Positions 43,548-51,240 of a stretch of DNA of 64,000 bases are shown piece by piece (within the stretch, counting starts at the first letter, position 1; the number at the start of each line of letters is the position of its first letter). A program made the position numbers and the translations under genes. A model generated the notes under the pieces. The model saw nothing but the letters and a program-made list of their open reading frames with translations, made no database searches and was not told where the DNA came from. The DNA is from Gulosibacter chungangensis (GTDB lineage: Bacteria > Actinomycetota > Actinomycetes > Actinomycetales > Microbacteriaceae), in the NCBI RefSeq assembly GCF_008831155.1, contig NZ_WBKB01000006.1, positions 62,001-126,000 of the forward strand, given 5' to 3'.

Positions 43548-43901
43548 ATGCCGAAGATTCTCGTGCAGGTCATGCCCAAGCAGGAACTGCTTGATCCCGC
43601 TGGAAAGGCTGTGCAGCGGTCGCTCGCGAGCAACGGCCGTGAATACCTCACGGATGTCCGGATCGGTAAGCGCTTCGAGATCACCACTGACCGCGAAGCC
43701 ACGCCAGAGCTGCTCGAAGAGATTGCCGAGCTCGCTGCAAACCTGCTCTCGAACGACGTAATCGAAGATGTCGTCTCGATCGAGGTTGCTGACGAAGAGC
43801 CCTTCGACCCGGCCCAGACCGAGACTGTCACCGACGACGGCTTCCTGCCCACCGGCGCTTCGAGCGACGAGCAGGCGCGCCAGAACGTGCAGGGCGAGTA
43901 G
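43548..43901 (+). CDS. purS: Phosphoribosylformylglycinamidine synthase subunit PurS
   Basis: PurS bridges PurQ and PurL in the FGAM synthase complex (fourth step). Residues 1-83 match the family (MPKILVQVMPKQELLDPAGKAV, DVRIGKRFEI, LLSNDVIEDV). About 34 extra residues at the C-terminus (ETVTDDGFLPTGASSDEQAR) exceed the usual length of about 80. AGGAG precedes the ATG at 43548, and a TAGACT -10 is seen at 43504-43509. purQ follows after 2 nt. Confidence 0.95.
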   Translation: MPKILVQVMPKQELLDPAGKAVQRSLASNGREYLTDVRIGKRFEITTDREATPELLEEIAELAANLLSNDVIEDVVSIEVADEEPFDPAQTETVTDDGFLPTGASSDEQARQNVQGE

Positions 43902-43903
43902 TC

Positions 43904-44599
43904 GTGCGCGTAGGTGTCATCACTTTCCCCGGTTCTCTCGACGACCGTGACGCGCAGCGCGCGGTCGAAATCGCTGGCGGCGAGCCCGTCGCACTCTGGC
44001 ACGGCGACCACGACCTGCAGGGTGTGGATGCGGTGGTACTGCCCGGTGGGTTCAGCTACGGCGACTACCTGCGTTGCGGTGCGATCGCAGCCCAGGCACC
44101 GATCATGACCGAGCTGATCGAGCAGGCGAATAAGGGCCTGCCGGTACTCGGTATCTGCAATGGTTTCCAGATGCTCGTGGAGGCACACCTGCTGCCCGGC
44201 GGGCTGATCCGCAACGACCACGGACGCTTCATTTGCCGCGACCAGAAGCTGCGCGTCGAGAACATCGACACCCCGTGGACTTCGCTCTACGAGCAAGACG
44301 AGGAGATCGTCATCCCGTTGAAGAACGGTGAGGGCGGCTACATCGCCGACGAGGAGACCCTCAAGCGCATTGAGGGCGAGGGCCTCGTGGCCTTCCGCTA
44401 CCTCGGCGCGAACCCGAACGGCTCGGCGAACGACATCGCGGGTGTGCGCAACGCCGCCGGAAACGTCGTCGGCCTGATGCCGCACCCGGAGCACGCGGTC
44501 GAGCGCGGCTACGGACCCGACACTTCCGAGCGGATGCGCTCGGGGATCGACGGGCTCGGCATGTTTGCGAGCGTGCTGCGCTCGCTCGCTGCGGCGTAG
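43904..44599 (+). CDS. purQ: Phosphoribosylformylglycinamidine synthase subunit PurQ
   Basis: PurQ is the class I glutaminase that supplies ammonia to PurL. The 231-residue protein has the nucleophile elbow GICNGFQ, and the catalytic His-x-Glu near the end (MPHPEHAVE). Its N-terminus VGVITFPGSLDDRDAQRA is typical. It is co-transcribed with purS. purL, usually next, is absent here; a repeat and then an EamA gene follow. Confidence 0.96.
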   Translation: MRVGVITFPGSLDDRDAQRAVEIAGGEPVALWHGDHDLQGVDAVVLPGGFSYGDYLRCGAIAAQAPIMTELIEQANKGLPVLGICNGFQMLVEAHLLPGGLIRNDHGRFICRDQKLRVENIDTPWTSLYEQDEEIVIPLKNGEGGYIADEETLKRIEGEGLVAFRYLGANPNGSANDIAGVRNAAGNVVGLMPHPEHAVERGYGPDTSERMRSGIDGLGMFASVLRSLAAA

Positions 44600-44670
44600 T
44601 AGGTTCGGCTTCCAGTAAACCTCACCGAATGGTAAGCAGTCCCGTTCGGTTCGAAGTAACCCTGGGCCGT

Positions 44671-44745
44671 GTCGGAAAAGTGCACGCTACGGGGCACACG
44701 TCGGCGTGTCGCCGCGTGTCGCTCCGGCTCGTGCACTTTTTTGAC
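44671..44745. repeat. 75-bp element of family D
   Basis: GTCGGAAAAGTGCACG at one end is inverted as CGTGCACTTTTTTGAC at the other (44730-44745). The interior contains a palindrome-rich CGGCGTGTCGCCGCGTGTCG. The element at 56464-56539 is the same sequence in the opposite orientation. It lies in the 367-bp gene-free stretch between purQ and the EamA gene. The rest of the stretch is GC-rich, with CCCGCGGTTG repeats around 44751-44790. Confidence 0.85.
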
Positions 44746-44966
44746 GAACGCCCGCGGTTGCCGAACGAGCACCCGCGGTTGATGAGCGGCCGCGGCTGAC
44801 AAGCACCCGCACTTGTACCGCCGCACAATCTGCTTCCCCACAATTCACCCGCACGCCAGTGTTCCTCGCGGAGGCTGCGCATAGGCTAGATCGCAGGGTC
44901 TGGATGCTGGGCTCGGCTGCCAGAGTGTGGGCGCCGGGCCCAGCGCGACGGGTTAAGGGGTGACAA

Positions 44967-46166
44967 TTGCGCGAGGAACACGAACACATCGATCGATCGC
45001 ACTGGGCGACGCCAAAAAAGAGCCAGTCTGACCGTCATGAGCGTCTGAATACCTCGGTCAGCGGTATCCCCGCGACCCCACTGCAACCGGATGCCTCCGC
45101 CGACACCGCATCCAGCGCATCCTCGGATGCGCCTTCCACCGAAGATCTGATGTCGTCGCCCATGCTGGGCCCATCGACCACACCAATCACCCTCCCGATT
45201 ACGCTCGAGGAGGAGGCGCGGCTCAAGGCAGCTGGCAAGCCGGTACCGAAGAATCTCTTCGGCTTTCTCAATAAAGTCGACCCGCGCGTGGTCGCCCTAC
45301 TGGGGTCGATTGCGGTGGGCATGAACCCAGTGTTCGTGCGGCTCGCGGGCGAGAACGCGGCGACTGCGGTGTTCTTCCGGTTCGCGATCGCACTGATTCC
45401 GCTGGGGATTTTTGCGCTCCTCGAACTGCGGCTGAACGGTCGGATGCGCGCCAAGGACGTCCTGCTGCACCTGCTCGCGGGCGTGTTCTTTGGCCTCGAC
45501 GTGGGCTTGTGGATCCCCGGTGTGCTGCTCGCCGGTGCGGGAATCGCGACGGTTGCGGGCAATTTGCAGGTCATCATTGTGCCGCTCCTCGCGCTACTGA
45601 TTTTCCGCGAGAAACTCTCGAAGCCGTTCCTGATCGCGATTCCGGTGATGCTCGGCGGGGTGGTGCTGCTCAGCGGTGTAATCGAGCACGGCATCGGCGG
45701 GGATGCGTTCCTCGGCGTTCTCCTCGCCGTCGCGGGCGGCATCGCCTACGCCGGGTACATCATGATCATCGGTCGGGCCCGGCCCACCGGCCACGCCTCC
45801 ACGAACGTATTTTTGTCCTCGTTCTCGTCCATGATTGTCGGTACCGCGGTGGCCTCCGGCTGGGGTGCACCAAATTTCACGCCCGACCTACAACCCCTGA
45901 TCCTGCTCATCCTGATGGCGCTGTTTAGTCAGGTGATCGGCTGGGTGGCGACCGCGAGCGCACTGCCGCGACTGGATGCATCCACCGGTTCGATGCTGCT
46001 GCTCACCCAGCCGCTGGTCGCGATCCTCGGTGGAGTGCTGCTGATTGGCGAGCAGATTTCGGTGCTGCAGTGGGTCGGTATCGCGGCAATTATTGCGGCG
46101 GTCTGGTTCACCTCGTTCATGTCCGGGCGGATGCGGCGCAAACGGCCCGGGGCGGCTCGCAAGTAG
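44967..46166 (+). CDS. EamA/DMT-family transporter
   Basis: This 399-residue protein has a long Ser/Ala/Thr/Asp-rich cytoplasmic N-terminus (about 90 residues) and ten hydrophobic helices with the internal EamA duplication (FRFAIALIPLGIFALLEL, then ASALPRLDASTGSMLLLTQPLVA). Family members export metabolites, nucleotides or amino acids. The start is TTG 44967, supported by AAGGGG 6 nt upstream; the next in-frame ATG is 45150. It stands alone. Confidence 0.85.
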   Translation: MREEHEHIDRSHWATPKKSQSDRHERLNTSVSGIPATPLQPDASADTASSASSDAPSTEDLMSSPMLGPSTTPITLPITLEEEARLKAAGKPVPKNLFGFLNKVDPRVVALLGSIAVGMNPVFVRLAGENAATAVFFRFAIALIPLGIFALLELRLNGRMRAKDVLLHLLAGVFFGLDVGLWIPGVLLAGAGIATVAGNLQVIIVPLLALLIFREKLSKPFLIAIPVMLGGVVLLSGVIEHGIGGDAFLGVLLAVAGGIAYAGYIMIIGRARPTGHASTNVFLSSFSSMIVGTAVASGWGAPNFTPDLQPLILLILMALFSQVIGWVATASALPRLDASTGSMLLLTQPLVAILGGVLLIGEQISVLQWVGIAAIIAAVWFTSFMSGRMRRKRPGAARK

Positions 46167-46199
46167 CTTCGAAGGGCGACCTCGAGCAGCCTCTCGATC

Positions 46200-46335
46200 G
46201 TTTCCCGAGTAGCGTCGCGCATCGAGCGGCGATCCCCGGCAGCGTCGAGGCGTGGTCCCCGAGTAGCCTCCGGCGTACCGAGGCGTGGTCCCCGTGTACC
46301 GAGGGACGGTCTCCGAGTAGCCCGACGTAGCGAGG
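46200..46335. repeat. Cluster of four or five family B elements
   Basis: Repeated CCCGAGTAGC, CCCCGAGTAGCC and TCTCCGAGTAGCC segments, with GTACCGAGG or CATCGAG partners, fill the 188 bp between the EamA and DUF3817 genes. They are partial copies of the GAGTAGC...GTATCGA element. Confidence 0.7.
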
Positions 46336-46354
46336 TGGCACTAAGCTAAATCCG

Positions 46355-46807
46355 ATGCATCCCTCACGTCTTCTTCATATTGTCTCGGTCGTCGAGGCAG
46401 GTACGTGGGCCTTCCTTATTCTGGCGATGCTCACGAAGTATGTCTGGGCGCCGGAGCTTGGGGATGTGCTGGTTGCGTTTGCGGGCGCCGCGCACGGTGT
46501 CGGGTTCATGGTGTTCCTGTTCGTCGCGACCGTGGTCGGCGCGAATGCGCGCTGGCGCTGGTGGATGTATTTGCTCGCCTGGGCGAGTTCGGTCCCGCCG
46601 TTCTTTACCCTGCTCTTTGACTGGTTTGCGCACCGTCGCGGGGCGCTCGAGCACGACTGGTTTGCTCCGGAACTTGAGCGTGAACATGGCGAATTGCGCC
46701 CACGCATGGCCGGAGTGATTCGCTGGACCATTTCGCGACCGATCACTCAAACCGCGACGATCATCGCCGCATTCTTGTTCATCCTCACGCCGGCGCTAGC
46801 GAACTAG
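46355..46807 (+). CDS. DUF3817 membrane protein
   Basis: This 150-residue protein has three to four hydrophobic helices, with HIVSVVEAGTWAFL near the start and AAHGVGFMVFLF in the middle, matching DUF3817. The function of this family, common in actinobacteria, is unknown. There is no Shine-Dalgarno; TAAGCT (46342-46347) ends 7 nt before the ATG, implying a leaderless transcript. Confidence 0.88.
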   Translation: MHPSRLLHIVSVVEAGTWAFLILAMLTKYVWAPELGDVLVAFAGAAHGVGFMVFLFVATVVGANARWRWWMYLLAWASSVPPFFTLLFDWFAHRRGALEHDWFAPELEREHGELRPRMAGVIRWTISRPITQTATIIAAFLFILTPALAN

Positions 46808-46882
46808 CCGCGAGCATCCACGCTCGCGCCGCCTGGTCGATGGCGCTGCTCGCCCAGGCCGATGGCGCCGAGCCGGGTCGAT

Positions 46883-46921
46883 TGCACCGAGCCGGGTTGA
46901 TAGAACAGCCTGGTTCGGCGC
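46883..46921. repeat. Family C hairpin, inverted loop orientation
   Basis: GCACCGAGCCGGGTTG and CAGCCTGGTTCGGCGC form an imperfect hairpin with loop ATAGAA. It is the same family as 37128-37159 but in reverse orientation. Flanking half-copies (AGCCGGGTCGATTG, CCCCGGCTCGGGG) lie within 60 bp. Confidence 0.75.
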
Positions 46922-47020
46922 GTCCACCCCGGCTCGGGGATGCTGGGAACCGGCTCGCGGCGACTGGGGCACGGCTCGCGGTTGTCCGGCGCCGACTCCG
47001 GTCCGCGCGACTGTGAGGGC

Positions 47021-47059
47021 TCTCATCGAGGTCTCATAGTCGGCTCACGCCTGTCTCAT
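47021..47059 (+). promoter_or_regulatory. Four 11-bp-period direct repeats (putative response-regulator operator)
   Basis: TCTCAT at 47021-47026 and 47032-47037, GCTCAC at 47043-47048 and TCTCAT at 47054-47059 are spaced exactly 11 bp apart, 47 bp upstream of the flavoprotein ATG. This is the geometry of OmpR/PhoB-family binding sites. Matching repeats occur at 63273-63321 and, more weakly, at 51134-51161. Confidence 0.7.
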
Positions 47060-47105
47060 TCCCTCGCTGAATAGTGGAATTGCCAGCGAATGAGGGGGAG
47101 ATTCC

Positions 47106-48740
47106 ATGGGACAGCACAGCCCACGGTCAGCGGCAGCGGCAGCAGCAGCGGCAGCAGCAGCAGCGCCAGGACCAGGACCAGGACCAGGACCAGGACCAGG
47201 ACCAGGACCAGGACCAGGACCAGGAGGAGCGCGCAAACCAGCGAAAACCTCAAGGCCTGAAACCAACTGGCGACGCGCCGCCATCATCGGTTCCGGACCA
47301 AACGGCCTCACCGCCGCAGCGATCCTCGCGAAGGCCGGCTGGCAGGTCGACGTCTACGAACAGAACTCGACGCCGGGTGGCGCCGCCCGCTCACAAGCCA
47401 CCCTCGGCCCGGGCACAATCGTTGACCTCGGCGCGGCCGGACACCCCTTCGGCGTCGCTAGCCCCATCTTCCGCGAACTCGAACTCGAACAGCACGGACT
47501 CGAGTGGCTCCACTCCGACTTCCCGCTCGCGCATCCACTCGACACCCGCCCCGCGGCGATCCTCCACCGCGACCTCGACGCGACTGCAGCGGAACTCGGT
47601 CGTGACGCGAAAGCCTGGCAGCGCATCCACCGGCCGGTCACCAGCAATATCGATGCCCAGCTCGAGAACCTGCTCGGCCCGATGCTGCGGTGGCCCAAGC
47701 ATCCGCTTCGACTGGCGGCATTCGCGCCGAGCGCGCTGCCGTCCGCGAGCGCGCTCACGAAGTTCGCGTTCGACGGAGCGCCGGCTCGCGCCTTATTTAT
47801 GGGCTCGGCGGCGCACGCGATCGCGCCGCTCGACCAGGTCTTCACCGGCGCGTTCGGGACGCTCTTCGGCTCGCTCGGGCAGGTCGGCGGTTGGCCGGTT
47901 CCGCGCGGCGGCACGCAGGCGATCGTAGATGCGCTGGTCAGCGTGATCAAGTCGGCCGGCGGGCTCATCCACACGGGCGCCGAGGTGCGAGACCTGCGCG
48001 CGCTGCCAGAGGTCGATGCGACGCTGCTCAATCTCACGCCGCGGCAGGTGCTGAAACTGCAAGGTCCGCAAATTGAGGGTCTTCGCGCTCGCACGCGCGG
48101 CCGTCTCGGTCGCTGGCGCTACGGCGTCGGCGTGTTCAAAGTCGATTTTCTGCTGCGGGAGCCTGTGCCTTGGGCGGATGCGCGGGTCGGTCAAGCGACG
48201 ACCGTGCACGTGGTCGGATCGGCGGGTGAACTGCAGCGTGCGGAGGCGCTTGCCGCGGCGGGGCTCATGCCCGAGAAACCGTTCGTGATGGTCGGCCAGC
48301 AGCAAGTCGCCGATCCCTCGCGTGCATCCGGACCGGCCGCTGAATATCACGTTATCTGGACCTACGCGCACGTGCCGCATGGTTATGTTGAGCAGCGGCC
48401 GGGCGAGGTTGCCGAGCGGATCGAACAGCAGGTTGAGCGGTTCGCGCCGGGGTTCCGCGATCTCATCGTGTTCCGCAATGAGACTTCACCCGCGCAGCTC
48501 GAGGCCGAGAATCCGAATTTGATCGGCGGCGACGTCGCTGGTGGTGCGATGACCGGGATGCAGGCGTTGCTGCGGCCGGGGTTCACACTTGACCCGTATC
48601 GACTTTCGGGCGCGGGTGCGCGGGGCAGCGGCCGCCTGTATCTTGCGTCGTCTGCCGCCCCGCCGGGTGCTGGCGTCCACGGGATGCCCGGCGCTTGGGC
48701 GGCGCGAGCAGTTCTTCGCGACTTCACGAGCATCCAATGA
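47106..48740 (+). CDS. Phytoene-desaturase-like NAD(P)/FAD-dependent oxidoreductase
   Basis: This 544-residue flavoprotein has a Rossmann FAD motif (IIGSGPNGLTAAAILAKAG, then EQNSTPGGAARS) and the C-terminal GGAxHGMPG-like segment (PGAGVHGMPGAWAA) of phytoene desaturase/CrtI-type amine oxidoreductases. The first 45 residues are low complexity: an Ala run and ten Pro-Gly units from (CCAGGA)10. GGGGGAG lies 6-7 nt before ATG 47106, so this segment is really translated. It is first of a three-gene cassette. Substrate unknown; it may act on lipids or carotenoid-like molecules. Confidence 0.87.
   Translation: MGQHSPRSAAAAAAAAAAAAPGPGPGPGPGPGPGPGPGPGGARKPAKTSRPETNWRRAAIIGSGPNGLTAAAILAKAGWQVDVYEQNSTPGGAARSQATLGPGTIVDLGAAGHPFGVASPIFRELELEQHGLEWLHSDFPLAHPLDTRPAAILHRDLDATAAELGRDAKAWQRIHRPVTSNIDAQLENLLGPMLRWPKHPLRLAAFAPSALPSASALTKFAFDGAPARALFMGSAAHAIAPLDQVFTGAFGTLFGSLGQVGGWPVPRGGTQAIVDALVSVIKSAGGLIHTGAEVRDLRALPEVDATLLNLTPRQVLKLQGPQIEGLRARTRGRLGRWRYGVGVFKVDFLLREPVPWADARVGQATTVHVVGSAGELQRAEALAAAGLMPEKPFVMVGQQQVADPSRASGPAAEYHVIWTYAHVPHGYVEQRPGEVAERIEQQVERFAPGFRDLIVFRNETSPAQLEAENPNLIGGDVAGGAMTGMQALLRPGFTLDPYRLSGAGARGSGRLYLASSAAPPGAGVHGMPGAWAARAVLRDFTSIQ
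47166..47225. repeat. (CCAGGA)10 hexanucleotide microsatellite in the flavoprotein N-terminus
   Basis: Ten perfect copies of CCAGGA encode (Pro-Gly)10, immediately after a GCAGC-rich run encoding about 12 Ala. Slippage by whole units would change length without shifting frame. Confidence 0.95.
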
Positions 48741-48766
48741 CGAATCTTTCGCCAGCCCGCGCAACA

Positions 48767-48961
48767 ATCCGTCACTCAATGCTGTCGGAGAAGTCTCCCA
48801 CAGCATCCATCGACGAGTCTGCGGAAGGTCGCCCGCTAATCCGTCGATGGATGTCCCCAACAGCCAGAAAACAGCATCCATCGACGGGTTTGCGGGGCTG
48901 GTCCCACTAATCCGTCAATAGACGTCCCCAATCGCCGGGAAAACAGCATCCATCGACGAGT
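48767..48961. repeat. Array of three 51-52 bp palindromic repeat units (family A, locus 2)
   Basis: Units at 48767-48818, 48839-48889 and 48910-48961 share the right arm CATCCATCGACGAGT (or GGGT) and an inverted left arm (ATCCGTCGATGGATG in unit 2). Spacers are 20 bp with a semi-conserved TGCGG start. These are the same units as at 16447-16642. The array fills most of the 270 bp between the flavoprotein and the next gene. Confidence 0.85.
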
Positions 48962-49010
48962 TACGGCGCGAAGCTGCGCCGACAGCCACACATCTAAGGA
49001 GTAAATAACG

Positions 49011-49859
49011 ATGAGTCGGAAAATTTTCCCTGCGGGGCGAACGGCGGCGAGAACCGCGGGGCAAACTGCGGGGCGAACCGCGGCGACAACTGCGGGGAGA
49101 TCTGCGGTGCGGGCTGCGGGGCAAACTGCGGCGCTACGTCAGGGCGACCTCTGGGCGCTCGCCGGATACGCCGCGTTTGCGGCAACGCTCCTCGCACCGC
49201 TGCGGCACTACGTCGGTGACCTCAGGACCGTCACGAAAGCGAAGATTGAGGAAGATTCCTTCCCGCTGTCGACGTATCCGATGTTCTCGGCCGATAGGAA
49301 GGGACGCATCGTGATTCCGCACGTTGTCGGGTTCACCGCGGCGGGCGAGCGGATCGTTCCGCACTACAGCCACTTTGGTTCCGGTGGGCTCAACCAGGTC
49401 CGCAAGCAGATCGCACGCGGAATCCGGCAGGGGCAGGCCGTCGAGATCGCGCAGCAGTACGCAGATTCAATTGCCAAGCAGCAGCGCCGCACGAGCGTCC
49501 CTTCGAAGCCGGAGGTGCAGCGGCGCCACAAATGCGAGGCCGAAATCGTGACGGTCGCGGTCGTTCGAGCCCGGTACGTCTTCGATGACTACTTCGCCGA
49601 TGACAAGGATCCCGCGGCTGAGGTGATTCATGCCGAGTGCCCGGTTGGCGGGACGGCTTTTGCGCATCCCGCGAAACAGCTCCCCAAACACAGGCCAGCA
49701 AAGCACGGGCCGGTCAGCATGCCAGCATCCCCGAATCACACCGCGAAGCCACAGCGTTCGCGCCCACAATCTCCGCTGCCACAAACCGGAAAGCACACCG
49801 ACGCGAGCGCCGCGACGAGCCAACCCACCGCATCCGCCAGCCAGAAAGCCCAGCGATGA
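49011..49859 (+). CDS. Membrane-anchored protein of the HTTM cassette, unknown function
   Basis: This 282-residue protein has an N-terminal Arg/Thr/Ala/Gly-rich repeat segment (about 8-42, GRTAARTAGQTAGRTA-like), one hydrophobic helix (about 47-65) and an exported domain with FPLSTYPMFSADRKGRI and NQVRKQIARGIRQGQAVEIAQQ. A Pro/Lys/Ser-rich tail follows. I do not recognise a named family. The STYPMFS stretch resembles sequences seen in proteins near HTTM domains. It overlaps the next gene by 4 nt (ATGA), so both act together. GGAG is about 12 nt before the ATG. Confidence 0.7.
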   Translation: MSRKIFPAGRTAARTAGQTAGRTAATTAGRSAVRAAGQTAALRQGDLWALAGYAAFAATLLAPLRHYVGDLRTVTKAKIEEDSFPLSTYPMFSADRKGRIVIPHVVGFTAAGERIVPHYSHFGSGGLNQVRKQIARGIRQGQAVEIAQQYADSIAKQQRRTSVPSKPEVQRRHKCEAEIVTVAVVRARYVFDDYFADDKDPAAEVIHAECPVGGTAFAHPAKQLPKHRPAKHGPVSMPASPNHTAKPQRSRPQSPLPQTGKHTDASAATSQPTASASQKAQR

Positions 49860-50932
49860 ACAAGATCCTCAGCCTTCTCACGAGCAAGCCGAGCGGCGCA
49901 TCCAGTCGGCCCATCGACCGGGTCATGGACACGCTGCGCCCCGCCGCGACCCCGGTCCGCCCCGCACTTATGCGGCTCGGCATCGGCGGGTTCTCGGCTG
50001 TGCACCAATTCGGCCGCCGCGAAATGATCCACAAACTGCACCGGCAAGATGCCCCGCGCTTCGCGCCGATTGGCGTCGTGCGCATCTTGAGAAAACCGCT
50101 GCCGCCGAAAATCGCGGACGGACTCTTCACCGCGGCGCAGGTCACGAATGCCCTGACCACGCTTGGCATCGCGCACCGCGTCACCGGTCCGTTCAACGCG
50201 GCCCTGCAGCTGTGGACGATGACCTACCGCAACTCGTGGGGCATGATTTTCCACAACGACAACGGGCTCGTGCTGCACCAGGCTGTGCTCGGGCTGAGCC
50301 GATCTGCCGACGCCCTGTCGGTGGATGCGCTGGTCAAGTTCGCGAGGTCGCGGGCGGCTCAGAACCGGCTCGGCAGCCAGACTCGAGCGAGCAGCCAGCC
50401 TCGACCGAGCAGCGAGACTCGAGCCCGCATCCAACCGATACCGAGCATCCGGCCCCAACCGAGCACCACACTCGCGACACTCTGGAAGGCCCTCGCACCC
50501 GAGCGTTTCGATCGCCACTACGGTGGCATCCCGACCGCCATGAATATTGGCACGATGGCGATTTATTTCATCTCCGGTATCGCGAAAATCCGCAGCCCGA
50601 AAGGATGGGGTTGGGCGAGCGGCGACACGCTGCGCGAGCAGATTGCGTCGGATGCGATCCGCAAGGAGGTCTTCGGGTCGGTCGCTCCGAAGGCGGCTGG
50701 CGCGCTCTACAACAGCAAGGGTCAGTTCGGGGTGCTCGCGATCGTCACGCTGATCGTCGAGCTCGGGGCGCCACTGTCACTCGTGAATCGACGAGTCGGG
50801 CAGCTGTTTGCGCTCTCGGCATGGGCGATGCACGTTGGGATTCGGATCGTGATGGGGATCAAGTTCAAATACAACGTTTCGGGGGTCTCGTATCTGCCGT
50901 ACTTCCCGGTGGGGAGGGAGTTGGCGGCGTAA
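49856..50932 (+). CDS. HTTM-like (gamma-carboxylase-type transmembrane) protein
   Basis: This 358-residue membrane protein has two parts. The N-terminal third is mostly soluble, with GIGGFSAVHQFGRREMIHKLHRQDAPRFAP. The C-terminal part (about 225-358) has helices with IYFISGIAKIRSPKGWGW, a late VELGAPLSLVNRRVGQLFALSAWAMHVGIRIVMGIKFKYN and a YLPYFP end, resembling HTTM/vitamin K carboxylase-like membrane domains. Residues 170-205 are an Arg/Ser/Pro/Gln insertion built from repeats. It is the third gene of the cassette; a terminator follows at 51066. Confidence 0.72.
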   Translation: MNKILSLLTSKPSGASSRPIDRVMDTLRPAATPVRPALMRLGIGGFSAVHQFGRREMIHKLHRQDAPRFAPIGVVRILRKPLPPKIADGLFTAAQVTNALTTLGIAHRVTGPFNAALQLWTMTYRNSWGMIFHNDNGLVLHQAVLGLSRSADALSVDALVKFARSRAAQNRLGSQTRASSQPRPSSETRARIQPIPSIRPQPSTTLATLWKALAPERFDRHYGGIPTAMNIGTMAIYFISGIAKIRSPKGWGWASGDTLREQIASDAIRKEVFGSVAPKAAGALYNSKGQFGVLAIVTLIVELGAPLSLVNRRVGQLFALSAWAMHVGIRIVMGIKFKYNVSGVSYLPYFPVGRELAA

Positions 50933-50947
50933 GCGTTGGCGACCTTT

Positions 50948-51050
50948 CGATACGCGACCTTTCGATACGCGACCTGCGGCCGCTACTCAAGGATCGGCTC
51001 TTCACTGCTCAAGGATCGGCTCGGTTCGCTACTCAAGGATCGGCTCTATT
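50948..51050. repeat. Family B repeats downstream of the HTTM gene
   Basis: Two TTTCGATACGCGACC copies and three CTACTCAAGGATCGGCTC copies (or close variants) form inverted-orientation family B elements. Confidence 0.75.
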
Positions 51051-51065
51051 CACTCAAAATTCATA

Positions 51066-51105
51066 CTGATGGCCGTGCGGGAAACTGCGCGGCCATCAGC
51101 GTTTT
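51066..51105 (+). terminator. Intrinsic terminator of the HTTM cassette
   Basis: CTGATGGCCGTGC pairs with GCGCGGCCATCAG (13 bp, one G-U) around GGGAAACT and is followed by CGTTTT. Confidence 0.85.
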
Positions 51106-51133
51106 CCTTCGTGAAATTCATTCATGAGAGAAG

Positions 51134-51161
51134 TCTCATCTTCGCCTAATTCGTGCCTCAT
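51134..51161 (+). promoter_or_regulatory. Putative response-regulator direct repeats upstream of the P-loop gene
   Basis: TCTCAT (51134-51139), CCTAAT (51145-51150) and CCTCAT (51156-51161) are spaced 11 bp apart, 79-107 bp before the ATG at 51241. ATGAGA at 51124-51129 makes the first copy an inverted pair. It is weaker than the array at 47021. Confidence 0.5.
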
Positions 51162-51240
51162 GTCGCGCCGATTTACTCATATCAGTTGCTTCAGACGACC
51201 TCCGAACAAACGATGTTCCAGCATTTGAAAGGCAAATCCC

